Below, piece after piece: positions 1 to 9,693 of a DNA stretch of 64,000 nucleotides (positions within the stretch are counted from its first letter, which is position 1; each line of letters begins with the position of its first letter). This stretch comes from Cytobacillus pseudoceanisediminis (lineage in GTDB: Bacteria > Bacillota > Bacilli > Bacillales > Cytobacillaceae): contig NZ_CP097349.1 of NCBI RefSeq assembly GCF_023516215.1, forward strand, positions 558,001-622,000. Direction: 5' to 3'. The notes under the pieces were generated by a model. The model ran no database searches. It saw only the letters and a program-made list of their open reading frames with translations, and was not told the DNA's origin. Made by a program: the position numbers and the translations under genes.

Positions 1-248
1 ATCAGCCAGATTTTTGCCAAAATGTATAAAACACCTATTATTATATTCAGTGTTGCCGGCATCATTCCATTGGTCCCAGGGGGATTGCTTATAATGCAAT
101 GCGGAATTTTGTTGAAAATGATTATAATACGGCAATTCAGCTGGCTGCGAAAGCATTCATGATATCAGGGGCAATCGCAGTAGGACTTGTCATTTCAGAG
201 GTAATCAATCAAATGATCCGTAAAGTTCAGTTTAAATCAAGAATCTAA
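1..248 (+). CDS. Threonine/serine exporter family protein, C-terminal end (ThrE, YjjB-type small subunit)
   Basis: This is the last roughly 80 residues of a membrane protein whose start lies before the window. The translation contains a hydrophobic stretch with the IIPLVPGGLAYNAMR-type sequence typical of the small YjjB/DUF3815 half of ThrE-type exporters, followed by another membrane segment and a basic tail ending at a TAA at 246-248. The reading frame breaks near position 87: the first part reads PLVPGGL in frame 1 and the conserved remainder continues one frame over. One missing G after 87 (TTG-CTT where TTG-GCT is expected) restores the protein. Known members export threonine or serine; the substrate here is inferred only from the family. 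Confidence 0.65.
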
Positions 249-420
249 AATAACTGCGAAGTACGATTACATCGGCCTTTCTTAGGAATTAAGCCGTAAT
301 ATAACCTCTAACTATCAGACTCGTTTCAGGAAATAAATAGGGACGGGTTTTTCTTGTAATATATTCCTGGTGAATTTATAATCCTATTATGTTTGATTTT
401 TTCAGAAAAAGGAGATTATG

Positions 421-2136
421 ATGATCCGACGGTTTTTTAGCTACTATAGGCCACATAAGCGCCTATTCATTCTTGATTTTAGTTCGGCGGTATTCGTGGC
501 AATTCTTGAATTGGGCTTTCCGCTTGCGGTTCAGTGGTTTATCGACAGCCTGCTTCCAAGCGGGAATTGGTCCATGATTGTTTCTGTAAGTGCCGGCCTG
601 CTTGCTCTTTATTTGACCAGCACACTTCTGCAGTTTGTTGTTAACTATTGGGGCCACAAGCTGGGCATCAATATCGAAACAGATATGCGGCAGCAGCTTT
701 TTCAGCACGTTCAAAGGCAGTCTTTCCGCTTCTTTGATAATACCAAAACAGGGCATATCATGAGCCGGGTGACAAATGATCTTATGGATATCGGAGAGCT
801 CGCTCATCATGGCCCCGAGGATTTATTCATTGCGGTCATGACGTTTGCGGGTGCCTTCTGGATTATGCTGACGATCAATGTGAAGCTCGCTCTTATAACG
901 ATATTTGTTCTTCCCTTTCTTGTATGGCTGATTACATTTTGCAATATTAAAATGAACAAAGCATGGAAAAGGATGTACGGTGAAATTGCTGATGTGAACG
1001 CCCAGGTTGAGGATAGTGTATCTGGAGTGCGTGTGGTTCAGTCTTTTACAAATGAAAGCTATGAAATTAAAAGATTTAGAGAAAACAATGGCAAATTCCG
1101 TCTTGCCAAGCTTGCAGCATATAAAATTATGAGCTTTAGTGCTTCCGGAGTTTATATGCTGACCAGATTAGTTACGCTGATTGTTCTAGTGTACGGTTCC
1201 TGGCTGAGCTTCAACGGGCAGCTATCATATGGAGAATTGGTCGGATTTGTGCTTTATGTGAATGTACTTTTAAAACCGATTGATAAAATTAGCGCCCTGA
1301 TGGAACTGTATCCAAAAGGAATGGCTGGTTTCAAACGCTTTTTGGAAATTATTGATACTGAGCCAGAGATTGAGGATGCAAAAGATGCCATTGAGGTTGA
1401 ATCCTTAAGGGGTGATATCCGCTTTCAAGATGTAGCATTTAGTTATGACAAGCATAAATCGGTGCTTCAGGGGATTGACCTTCAAATAAAAGCAGGTGAA
1501 ACAGTTGCTTTTGTTGGACCTTCAGGTGCCGGAAAGACAACGATTTGTTCTTTGATTCCACGCTTTTATGATGTAAATAGCGGAAGCATTAAGATCGATG
1601 GCATGGATATCAGGGACATGACGAAAAAATCACTGAGATCGCAAATCGGCATTGTTCAGCAGGATGTCTTCCTGTTTACCGGTACACTGAAAGAAAATAT
1701 AGCTTACGGAATGCTTGGGGCAACAGACGAGCAGATTGCGGACGCAGCTCAAAAAGCCCACCTGCAGGACTTCATTGCATCTCTTCCGGATGGCTATGAA
1801 ACTCAAATTGGGGAACGGGGATTAAAGCTGTCTGGCGGACAAAAACAAAGAATTGCCATTGCAAGAATGTTCCTGAAAAATCCGCCGATTTTGATTTTGG
1901 ATGAAGCAACTTCGGCATTGGATACAGAAACCGAACAGATTATTCAAACTGCGTTGAATGAGCTTGCCGTAAACCGCACTACACTTGTGATTGCCCACAG
2001 GCTTGCAACCATTCGAAATGCAGACAGAGTGGTGGTTGTCACAGAAGACGGCATAGCCGAAGAAGGTACACATGATGAGTTAATAGAACAGGGCGGGATC
2101 TTCGCAGGCCTCCATAATGTGCAATTCCAAAGATAA
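421..2136 (+). CDS. ABC transporter, fused transmembrane and ATP-binding domains (exporter type)
   Basis: A 571-residue half-transporter of the MsbA/LmrA class that would work as a homodimer or heterodimer in the membrane. The first 310 or so residues form the six-helix ABC transmembrane domain. The nucleotide-binding domain follows, with Walker A GPSGAGKTT around residues 366-374, signature LSGGQ around 470-474, Walker B ILILDEAT, and a switch histidine in IAHRL. It resembles the YwjA group of Bacillus, but the substrate cannot be read from sequence. Two ATGs are adjacent at 418 and 421; AAAGGAG at 409-415 leaves a more normal gap to the second, so 421 is preferred. It is monocistronic, with a strong terminator directly after it. 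Confidence 0.88.
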   Translation: MIRRFFSYYRPHKRLFILDFSSAVFVAILELGFPLAVQWFIDSLLPSGNWSMIVSVSAGLLALYLTSTLLQFVVNYWGHKLGINIETDMRQQLFQHVQRQSFRFFDNTKTGHIMSRVTNDLMDIGELAHHGPEDLFIAVMTFAGAFWIMLTINVKLALITIFVLPFLVWLITFCNIKMNKAWKRMYGEIADVNAQVEDSVSGVRVVQSFTNESYEIKRFRENNGKFRLAKLAAYKIMSFSASGVYMLTRLVTLIVLVYGSWLSFNGQLSYGELVGFVLYVNVLLKPIDKISALMELYPKGMAGFKRFLEIIDTEPEIEDAKDAIEVESLRGDIRFQDVAFSYDKHKSVLQGIDLQIKAGETVAFVGPSGAGKTTICSLIPRFYDVNSGSIKIDGMDIRDMTKKSLRSQIGIVQQDVFLFTGTLKENIAYGMLGATDEQIADAAQKAHLQDFIASLPDGYETQIGERGLKLSGGQKQRIAIARMFLKNPPILILDEATSALDTETEQIIQTALNELAVNRTTLVIAHRLATIRNADRVVVVTEDGIAEEGTHDELIEQGGIFAGLHNVQFQR

Positions 2137-2137
2137 A

Positions 2138-2167
2138 GCAGAATCCGTAATGGATTCTGCTTTTTTG
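2138..2167 (+). terminator. Intrinsic terminator after the ABC exporter
   Basis: A perfect 9-bp stem (2138-2146 with 2152-2160), 5-nt loop, then six T. It begins two bases after the stop codon. Confidence 0.9.
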
Positions 2168-2239
2168 TCTAAATGGAGACCTCTGCAAAAATACTGTTTC
2201 ATCAAACAAACCTGGAAAAAATTAAAGAATAGTAGAAAA

Positions 2240-2292
2240 CTAGCAAACAAGCATTCATTTTTACAAATGAAATTTGGGAAATCTGCAAACAA
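2240..2292. repeat. Short GCAAACAAA-type repeats with about 21-bp spacing
   Basis: Copies of GCAAAC/ACAAAT-like words start near 2243, 2263 and 2285, so they are spaced about 21 bp apart. The same family forms a clearer five-copy array at 55184-55286. No convincing gene lies in 2168-2473: an 80-codon open frame here overlaps the terminator and has no ribosome site. Confidence 0.4.
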
Positions 2293-2394
2293 ATCATGGA
2301 GTCAATCAATGAAATGCATAATTTTCAGAATAGTCAAAAAGAACTATCGTTTTAATTAAATATATGGAAGTTTTTAACTAGAACAGGACTTATG

Positions 2395-2414
2395 TGGTAT
2401 AGACAACTATACTC
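2395..2414. promoter_or_regulatory. NagR/DasR-like (dre-type) operator before the cell-wall sugar salvage genes
   Basis: TGGTATAGACAACTATAC contains the perfect inverted repeat GTATAG-ACAA-CTATAC (2397-2412). It closely resembles the GntR/HutC-family NagR (YvoA) sites that control GlcNAc genes in B. subtilis. It lies about 60-80 bp upstream of the first gene of a cluster that releases and imports GlcNAc, as expected for such a site. The repressor gene itself is not in the window. Confidence 0.65.
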
Positions 2415-2473
2415 TAACTCTATTAATCTTACAGTATGTAAACCCTTTCAAACATAAAGGAGGTTATTGGCTG

Positions 2474-4236
2474 ATGAAAGTTCATAAAATTAAAGGAGGC
2501 AGTATGAAACATAAAACCAAGCTTATTGCGCTATCAGCAGCACTTAGCACATCACTCTTTATTCCGGCAGCATATCCGGCATCTGCGCAAAGCGCGGAAG
2601 GAGTTAAGCCAACAATGGAAAGGAAGGATCATAAAGAGGTGAAATACAAAAGTCATCCGATTTTTTCATGGGATCGCCCTGGGCCGATTTCTCCTATTCT
2701 TCATCCAGGTTCAGCGGCGGGAGCTGGAATGGTTCAGCAGCCGCTCAATGAAATCGATCCGCTGATGGAAGGTATGATTTCAGAAGGAGTCATGCCTGGT
2801 GCTGTCACTTTTGTCGCAAGGCGGGGCCATATTGTCAAACAAGACGCATACGGATATTCCTACCGTTATACGGATGATAAATTTACTGAAGCGCAGAATC
2901 CGATTGAAATGACGGAAGATACAATCTTTGATCTGGCTTCAATCAGTAAAATTTTCACAACTACTGCTGCGATGATATTGTATGATGATGGCCGCTTTCA
3001 ACTGGATGATCCGGTTGCGAAATATATCCCCGAGTTTGCTGAAAACGGCAAGGAAAATGTAACGATTCGCCAGCTGATGACACATACTTCAGGATTTACT
3101 GCATGGATTCCTTTATATTCACAAGGGAGCAGCAGAGACGATCGGATGCAAATCGTTTTTAAACATCCATTGGCCAATGAACCGGGTGAAGCGTATACAT
3201 ACAGCGATTTGAATATGATTACCCTCGGCGCAATAATCGAACGCCTGTCAGGACAAAGCCTGGATGAGTTTGTGAAAAAACGCATAACCAAACCCCTCGG
3301 TATGAAGGATACGATGTATAATCCTCCTGAATCTTTGAAACACCGGATTGCGGCAACGGAATACCAGCCTGCTATCGGCAGGGGCCTTGTCTGGGGGAGG
3401 TTCATGATGAAAATGCCTGGTCCCTTAATGGCGTTGCCGGACATGCAGGTGTCTTTTCCACTGCATCCGATCTTGCTAAACTTGCCCATATGTATGTGAA
3501 TGACGGGCGTTATGGCGGCAAGCGGATTTTAAAGGAAGAGACAGTGAAAATGCTGATTCAAAACCAGATTCCTCAATTTCCTGGAAATGATCATGGCCTT
3601 GGCTGGGAGCTTGGTCAGGGATGGTTCATGGATGCCTTATCAGAGGGAACTTCGCTTGGGCATACAGGGTACACTGGTACATCTATTGTAATAAACCGGA
3701 ATAATGGCACGATTGCTATTCTCTTAACAAATCGCGTCCATCCATCAAGAAATACGGTTACAACGAATATTGCAAGGCGAGCATTTGCAAGACAGGTAGC
3801 AGATTCCATTCCTGTTGCAATCCCTGGAAAAGGAGATGCCTGGTTCTCAGGATATGGAGATAAAATTCAGCACAATTTAACGGCTAAAGTGGATCTCAAT
3901 GAAGAGGCGGTCCTGTCGTTTGATACCTGGTACAGAACTGAAACCAATGCGGATATGGCCTTTGTAGAGGTATCAGAGGATGGCGTCAATTGGACACAGG
4001 CGGCACAGCCATTAACAGGCAGCAGCATCGATTGGAAAAACGAAAAACTAACGATTCCTGAAGGAACCTCCCACATTCGATTCCGATACCAGACAGACAG
4101 TACAGTAAATGGCAGAGGCTGGTATGTTGATAATGTAAAACTCAGACTTTCAGATGGCAAAAAAGTGACGCCTGCCTTCTCAGGAAACGGGTGGAAAAAA
4201 GAAATTACTAGCATTCGATTTTTTAGTGAAAAGTAA
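2474..4236 (+). CDS. Secreted serine hydrolase, beta-lactamase/PBP family (AmiE-like), with extra C-terminal domain; one frameshift
   Basis: An exported hydrolase of the class C beta-lactamase fold. The N-terminus is a Sec signal peptide (hydrophobic core LSAALSTSLFIPAA, then AYPASAQS). Catalytic motifs are visible: S-x-x-K in LASISKIF, Y-S-D in YTYSDLN, and HTG in GHTGYTGT. In B. subtilis the gene beside nagZ and ybbC is amiE, an exo-N-acetylmuramyl-L-alanine amidase of this fold, so that role is inferred here. The last 130 or so residues are an additional beta-rich domain (DTWYRTE, then GRGWYVDNVKL) absent from the ordinary enzyme. The frame breaks in the G5 run at 3393-3397; one more G gives a continuous protein of about 587 residues. 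Starts at 2474 and 2504 both follow AAAGGAGG boxes; spacing favours 2474. Confidence 0.75.
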
Positions 4237-4280
4237 GCTTAAGAGCATATGAAATAAATGCAGTAAGGACGGTGGAAGAA

Positions 4281-6395
4281 ATGGTTAAAGCCCGTAAAAT
4301 AATGTTCATTTCCCTTCTCGCAATTACACTTGCCGTTTCGCAGTTATGGATCGGAGGAACCTTGAAACAAGCCTCTGCAGAAAGTGCAGCAAAGGATTTA
4401 ATCATCCTTCAGAATGTGCCTGATGTCAGTACGGAAATTAGTGGAGAAGCATTTCAATTAAAGGCGCTTCATGTCTATAAAGAAGGACATTTCATGGGAA
4501 TTTCAGATGGTGTGAAATGGAAATCTTCAAATAAAAATGTTGCAGCAGTTGATCAGGCGGGGAATATCACCTTAATGGGGAAGCCAGGAAAAACCTTCAT
4601 CAGTGTAACGGACGGAGTATATAAGGACCGTATTGCACTTCAAATAAAACCTGACGGCAAAAAGCACAGCAAGGGCAAGCCAGCTTTTAAAGTGAAAATC
4701 ATTAAGGAGCATGGGAAACGGTATGATCTCATTAGCCGAGCAGTGAAAAACATGTCTATTGAAGAAAAGGTCGGCCAGATGCTGATGCCTGATTTCCGCA
4801 CCTGGAAGGGGAAAAATGTCACTGAAATGCTGCCGGAAATTGAGAAGCTGGTAAAAGATTATCATCTTGGCGGGGTCATATTATTCCGTGAAAATGTGGT
4901 GACAACAGAACAGACAGCCACACTGGTTTCCGACTATCAGAAAGCTGCAGATAAATTCGGCTTATTAATGACGATTGACCAGGAAGGCGGAATTGTAACA
5001 CGTCTTCAATCAGGAACAGACATGCCTGGCAATATGGCGTTAGGAGCTGCCCGTTCTGAAGAAATTTCCCGAAAGGTCGGCAAGGCGATTGGAAAGGAAC
5101 TGGCATCACTTGGCATAAATATGAACTTTGCACCTGTTATGGATGTAAATAATAATCCCGACAATCCGGTAATTGGCGTTCGTTCATTTGGTGAGGACCC
5201 GCAGCTTGTCGCTGACATGGGTGTTGCTTATACCGAAGGATTGCAATCAGCAGGTGTTGCCGCTACAGCAAAGCACTTTCCCGGACATGGAGATACAGCA
5301 GTAGACTCCCATCTTGGATTGCCTGAAGTACCACATGACAAAGAACGTCTAAAAGAAGTTGAATTGTATCCTTTCCAAAAGGGAATGGAAGCAGGGATTG
5401 ATGCGATCATGACAGCACATGTTACCTTCCCTAAGATTGATGATACAAAAGCAATCTCGAAAAAAACTGGTGAGGAAATTGCAGTTCCGGCCACTCTTTC
5501 CCATAAAGTGCTGACAGAACTTATGAGGGAAGAAATGGGCTATGATGGTGTTATTACAACAGACGCGATGAATATGAATGCCATTGCCGAACATTTTGGA
5601 CCAGTTGACGCGGCCATTCGAGCAGTAAAAGCTGGAACAGATATTGTGCTAATGCCTGTTGGGCTTCAAGAAGTTGCAGAAGGGCTAGTGAATGCTGTGG
5701 AGAATGGAGAAATATCAGAAAAACGCATTGAATCATCAGTTGAACGAATTTTAACTTTGAAAATAAAGCGAGGAATTATTAAAGAAGAGACACCACAGCC
5801 GATCGATGAAAAAATTGCAAACGCACTTCAGATTGTTGGATCAGAAGAACATAAACAAATAGAAAAAGAAGCAGCTGAACGTTCAGTCACATTGGTTAAA
5901 AATGAAAGAGATGCACTGCCGCTGCAATTATCTCCTGAAGATAATATAGTCGTTGTCGGCAATACGTATATTGCAGACTTAAAGAACGCAATCAGCAAGT
6001 TTCATGCAAACACAACGGTCATCCAAACCTCAAGCTATGCATTAACGGAAGAGCAGAAGGAGCTAATCAGGAATGCCAGTGCTGTTATTGTGGGCTCCTA
6101 TACGTTTAATGTATCAGGCCGCTCACCGGACAGCGCTCAGATGAAAATGGTTAATTCCATCATTGCTGAGTCAGAAGCTCCAGTCATTTCGGTTGGCATC
6201 CGTAACCCATATGACATCATGGCTTATCCGGAAGTTGATGCCTACATTGCGCAATACGGATTCAGGACGGCAAGCTTTGATGCATCTGCAGGTGTTGTTT
6301 TTGGCCAGGTTAATCCTTCAGGTAAATTGCCTGTAACAATTCCGGGTCCAGATGGCAGTGTTTTATTTGAATTTGGCCATGGATTGAGCTATTAG
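4281..6395 (+). CDS. nagZ: Beta-N-acetylhexosaminidase, secreted (NagZ, GH3)
   Basis: A 704-residue glycoside hydrolase family 3 enzyme that removes terminal GlcNAc from peptidoglycan fragments outside the cell. It has a signal peptide, then a short Ig-like/Big2-type stretch (WKSSNKNVAAVDQAG), then the GH3 barrel with KHFPGHGDTAVDSH (the Asp-His acid/base dyad) and the nucleophile aspartate in TTDAMNM, followed by the C-terminal alpha/beta domain that is typical of Bacillus NagZ and absent from short Gram-negative NagZ. GTG at 4272 is possible, but AAGGA at 4265-4269 better fits ATG 4281. It sits between the AmiE-like hydrolase and namZ in the B. subtilis order. Confidence 0.9.
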   Translation: MVKARKIMFISLLAITLAVSQLWIGGTLKQASAESAAKDLIILQNVPDVSTEISGEAFQLKALHVYKEGHFMGISDGVKWKSSNKNVAAVDQAGNITLMGKPGKTFISVTDGVYKDRIALQIKPDGKKHSKGKPAFKVKIIKEHGKRYDLISRAVKNMSIEEKVGQMLMPDFRTWKGKNVTEMLPEIEKLVKDYHLGGVILFRENVVTTEQTATLVSDYQKAADKFGLLMTIDQEGGIVTRLQSGTDMPGNMALGAARSEEISRKVGKAIGKELASLGINMNFAPVMDVNNNPDNPVIGVRSFGEDPQLVADMGVAYTEGLQSAGVAATAKHFPGHGDTAVDSHLGLPEVPHDKERLKEVELYPFQKGMEAGIDAIMTAHVTFPKIDDTKAISKKTGEEIAVPATLSHKVLTELMREEMGYDGVITTDAMNMNAIAEHFGPVDAAIRAVKAGTDIVLMPVGLQEVAEGLVNAVENGEISEKRIESSVERILTLKIKRGIIKEETPQPIDEKIANALQIVGSEEHKQIEKEAAERSVTLVKNERDALPLQLSPEDNIVVVGNTYIADLKNAISKFHANTTVIQTSSYALTEEQKELIRNASAVIVGSYTFNVSGRSPDSAQMKMVNSIIAESEAPVISVGIRNPYDIMAYPEVDAYIAQYGFRTASFDASAGVVFGQVNPSGKLPVTIPGPDGSVLFEFGHGLSY

Positions 6396-6503
6396 GCACA
6401 CTGCTATTTTTAAATAGGAAGGGGTACAGGCAGCCTAGGGTTTTGCCTGTGCCTTCATTCTTAATATTAGTAGAATTTTTATCGTTGGAATTTTAGAAAC
6501 TTT

Positions 6504-6560
6504 CTAGCTCCACCCCTTCCCCACCAAGATGTAGGGGATGGGCAAGGAGCTTCCGCTTTT
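6504..6560. repeat. Bacillaceae REP-like palindromic element between nagZ and namZ
   Basis: The element begins CTAGCTCCA and ends GGAGCTTCCGCTTTT, pairing AGCTCC with GGAGCT and an inner C-rich arm with a G-rich arm. These ends resemble dispersed intergenic repeats common in Bacillaceae genomes. A second, larger relative in the opposite orientation lies at 47371-47500. A separate hairpin at 6423-6453 has ten-base arms and no T-tract. Confidence 0.45.
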
Positions 6561-6582
6561 CTGATCAAGGAGGGAAAAATAT

Positions 6583-7841
6583 ATGAAGAAATGGTTTATG
6601 GGGTTTTTGACAATGATTCTCGTACTCTCTTCTTTAACTGTTGTGCTTGCAGATAACGGCAATGGCAAAGGAAAAGGCAAGAAAAAGAAATTCGAGCTTG
6701 GAGTTGAAGTTCTTTTAAATGATAAGAAGGATCTCATAGAGGGGAAAAGAGTGGGCTTAATCACAAACCCGACTGGGGTAGACCAGAATTTAAACAGCAT
6801 TGTCGATATTCTGCACAATGATCCCGATGTGGAGTTAACAGCTTTATATGGCCCGGAACATGGAGTCCGCGGAAGTGCACAGGCGGGAGAATATGTTGAG
6901 TATTATATCGATGAAAAGACAGGGCTTCCTGTTTACAGCTTATACGGAAAAACCAAGAAGCCTACACCTGAAATGCTGGAAAATATCGATGTGCTCCTGT
7001 TTGATATCCAGGATGTAGGAACACGTTTCTACACGTATATTTATACAATGGCATATGCAATGGAAGCAGCAAAAGAAAACAATATTCCTTTAATCGTGCT
7101 GGACAGGCCAAATCCCCAAGGTGGAACAAAGGTTGAAGGACCTGTGCTTGATATGAAGTATTCCTCATTTGTGGGGAATTATTCGATCCCGCTCCGGCAT
7201 GGGATGACAGTAGGTGAACTGGCCGAATTATTCAATGAAGAGTTCGAAATTGGTGCAGAGTTAACTGTTGTCAAAATGAATGGCTGGAAGCGGGAAATGT
7301 ATTATGATGACACCAGCCTTCCGTTTGTCATGCCGTCCCCTAATATGCCCACTTTAGAAACTGCTTTAGTATATCCGGGAGCTGCATTGATTGAAGGGAC
7401 GAATGTTTCTGAGGGACGCGGAACAACGAAGCCGTTTGAATTAATTGGTGCTCCATTTATCAACGCTGATGATTTGGCTGGACATTTGAACAGTCTTAAT
7501 CTTCCGGGGTAACCTTCAGAGCTGCTTCGTTTACACCAAGCTTCTCTAAGCATGCAGGAAAGCTTTCACATGGGATTCAAATTCATGTTACACATCGCGA
7601 TGCATTCAAGCCTGTCGAGACCGGACTTCATATCGTGAAGGCGATCCATGATATGTATCCGGAAGACTTCGAATTCCGTGCCGAAAACAGTGCAGGAATT
7701 TCATTCTTTGACAATCTGATGGGCAATGGCTGGGTCCGTGAAGACATTGAGGAAGGGAAGCCAGTTGAAGAAATCTCCTCCAAATGGCAGAAAGAATTAA
7801 AACAATTCAATAAGACACGTGAAGAATATTTACTCTATTAA
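6583..7841 (+). CDS. namZ: Exo-beta-N-acetylmuramidase NamZ (YbbC, DUF1343), secreted; one frameshift
   Basis: A 419-residue DUF1343 protein matching B. subtilis YbbC/NamZ, which cleaves terminal MurNAc from peptidoglycan chains. It has a signal peptide (FLTMILVLSSLTVVLA) and conserved blocks GLITNPTGV, YGPEHGVRG, LFDIQDVGTRFYTYI and LDRPNP. The frame stops at LPG near 7512, yet the conserved continuation (VTFRAASFTPSFSKHAGK and on to 7841) is present in the next frame. One more G in the G4 run at 7506-7509 joins them. With the AmiE-like hydrolase and NagZ it forms the known extracellular amidase, glucosaminidase and muramidase set. A terminator follows, so nagP is probably a separate unit. 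Confidence 0.85.
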
Positions 7842-7851
7842 ACTCGCAGGA

Positions 7852-7890
7852 AAGAACTTGGCGGCAAAATGCCCCAGGTTCTTTTTTTAT
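7852..7890 (+). terminator. Intrinsic terminator after namZ
   Basis: AAGAACTTGG pairs with CCAGGTTCTT around an inner GGC/GCC pair, followed by seven or more T. Confidence 0.85.
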
Positions 7891-7987
7891 TATATGGCGG
7901 GTCGGCATAATACTGATGGTGTCTGGTACTGAATTATAAAGCCTGTTCATATTATGTAATAATCCATGCAGAAAGAGGTGTGTAAAA

Positions 7988-9364
7988 ATGTTGGGGTTTT
8001 TACAAAAGATTGGCAAGTCTTTAATGCTGCCGATTGCAGTCATGCCTGCTGCTGCACTTTTGCTTAGGCTGGGACAGGATGACCTTTTAGGCATTCCGTT
8101 TATATCTGCAGCCGGGAATGCTGTGTTTGGACATTTGGCTCTATTGTTTGCCATCGGGATTGCCATCGGTTTTTCTAAGGATGGCAGCGGGGCCGCTGCC
8201 CTAGCCGGTGCAGTGGGTTATTTTGTGCTGACTGAAGGTGCCGCGGCGATAAACGAAACGGTCAATATGGGTGTTTTTGGGGGAATCATTTCCGGTATTA
8301 TTGCAGGGCTATTATACAATAAATATCATGATATTAGGCTGCCGGAATGGCTTGGTTTCTTTGGAGGAAAACGGTTCGTGCCCATTATCACATCACTTGT
8401 TATGATTGTCATTGCATTTTTGTTCGGGTATGTGTGGCCGCCGGTCCAGGCAGGCATTAACAGTGTGGGCGATTGGATTATTGGTGCAGGTGCCGCGGGT
8501 GTTGGAGTCTTCGGATTCCTCAACCGATTATTAATTCCGGTTGGGCTCCATCATATATTGAACACGCTTGTCTGGTTTGAGTTTGGTGAGTTTACTAATG
8601 CAGCCGGGGATGTCATTAAAGGAGACTTATGGCGATTCATTGCAAAAGATCCATCTGCAGGGATTTTCATGACTGGATTCTTCCCGATCATGATGTTTGG
8701 TCTGCCGGGCGCTGCTTTTGCCATGGTTGCAGCTGCTAAAAAGGAAAGAAGGAAAGCGGTGGCAGGGGCGATGGCAGGCCTCGCATTTACTTCCTTCCTG
8801 ACCGGTATTACAGAGCCGATAGAATTCTTATTTATGTTCTTATCACCGGTACTATATTTTATTCATGCTATTTTAACAGGTTTGGCTATGTCCATCTCCT
8901 ATTTGTTGGATATTCATCATGGGTTCGGGTTTTCAGCAGGTGCCCTGGATTATTTTCTAAACTTCGGCATTGCCCAGAAGCCAGTGCTGCTTGCGGGAAT
9001 AGGTCTCCTTTATGGCCTTCTGTATTTTGTGGTTTTCTATTTCCTCATTAAGAAACTGGATTTAAAAACGCCGGGAAGGGAAGATGAAATTGCAGGTGAA
9101 TTTGAAGGGAATTCCGCTCTAAAAGGCAACTATGCTGAAGCTGCAGATGCTTATCTGGAGGCTCTGGGCGGCAGAGAAAATCTTGAAGAAATCGATAATT
9201 GTGTAACCCGCCTTCGTTTAAAGGTGAAAGATATAGCTATGGTTGATGAAGGGCGTTTAAAACAGCTGGGGGCAAAAGGGGTAATAAAGCTCAGCAAAAC
9301 CAGTCTGCAGGTTATTGTTGGAACGGATGTTGAATTTCTGGCAAATGAATTGAAAAAGAAGTAA
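7988..9364 (+). CDS. nagP: PTS N-acetylglucosamine transporter, EIICB (NagP)
   Basis: A 458-residue phosphotransferase permease that imports and phosphorylates an amino sugar. Domain order is EIIC then EIIB: a hydrophobic EIIC region (residues 1 to about 360, with GITEPIEF and LHHILNT) followed by EIIB with the phospho-cysteine in NCVTRLRLK (Cys405). This order and the overall sequence match NagP. MurNAc-specific MurP, which sits with nagZ in B. subtilis, has EIIB first, so this is more likely the GlcNAc system. It has its own ribosome site (AGAGGTG) after the namZ terminator. Neither murQ, murR nor nagA/nagB is in the window, so metabolism of the imported sugar is encoded elsewhere. Confidence 0.85.
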   Translation: MLGFLQKIGKSLMLPIAVMPAAALLLRLGQDDLLGIPFISAAGNAVFGHLALLFAIGIAIGFSKDGSGAAALAGAVGYFVLTEGAAAINETVNMGVFGGIISGIIAGLLYNKYHDIRLPEWLGFFGGKRFVPIITSLVMIVIAFLFGYVWPPVQAGINSVGDWIIGAGAAGVGVFGFLNRLLIPVGLHHILNTLVWFEFGEFTNAAGDVIKGDLWRFIAKDPSAGIFMTGFFPIMMFGLPGAAFAMVAAAKKERRKAVAGAMAGLAFTSFLTGITEPIEFLFMFLSPVLYFIHAILTGLAMSISYLLDIHHGFGFSAGALDYFLNFGIAQKPVLLAGIGLLYGLLYFVVFYFLIKKLDLKTPGREDEIAGEFEGNSALKGNYAEAADAYLEALGGRENLEEIDNCVTRLRLKVKDIAMVDEGRLKQLGAKGVIKLSKTSLQVIVGTDVEFLANELKKK

Positions 9365-9367
9365 ATG

Positions 9368-9401
9368 AAAAGCTGGCTCGCTGTCACGGGGGCCAGCTTT
9401 T
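9368..9401 (+). terminator. Intrinsic terminator after nagP
   Basis: A ten-base perfect stem (AAAAGCTGGC with GCCAGCTTTT, 9368-9377 and 9392-9401). The T-tract is short and part of the stem. Confidence 0.75.
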
Positions 9402-9693
9402 GTTACATATAGTTTTACAAGGGTGCCTCAATTCCCTTAGATACTGATGAAATATATGCTTTCTCATATAGTAATTAAGTTTTAATGATCTCTGCAAATC
9501 ATAATTTTAATAGCTTTACAGTAAAAAATTAAATTTATAGGATGGACATTTTTTCAAATTTAAGTGTTATCCCCCATGGACAAGCGCCCTTTTTTCTCAG
9601 TATAGGATAGTAGTTTAAGCATGTCCAAATTTTAAACATAACATGTCTACGTAAGGGTTCCCTTGCTAAATGACTTTAAAGGGGGATATCATC

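Noticed and set aside
2117..2359. 80-codon frame after the ABC exporter
   Set aside because: It starts inside the exporter gene, runs through a strong terminator, has no ribosome site, and its sequence reflects the GCAAACAAA repeats.
7917..7940. Second NagR-like site before nagP (TGGTGTCTGGTACT region)
   Set aside because: Only the ends match the site at 2395 and the centre is not symmetrical.
7988..9364. MurP (MurNAc PTS) identity from the B. subtilis gene order
   Set aside because: Domain order is EIIC-EIIB and the sequence follows NagP; MurP has EIIB at the N-terminus.
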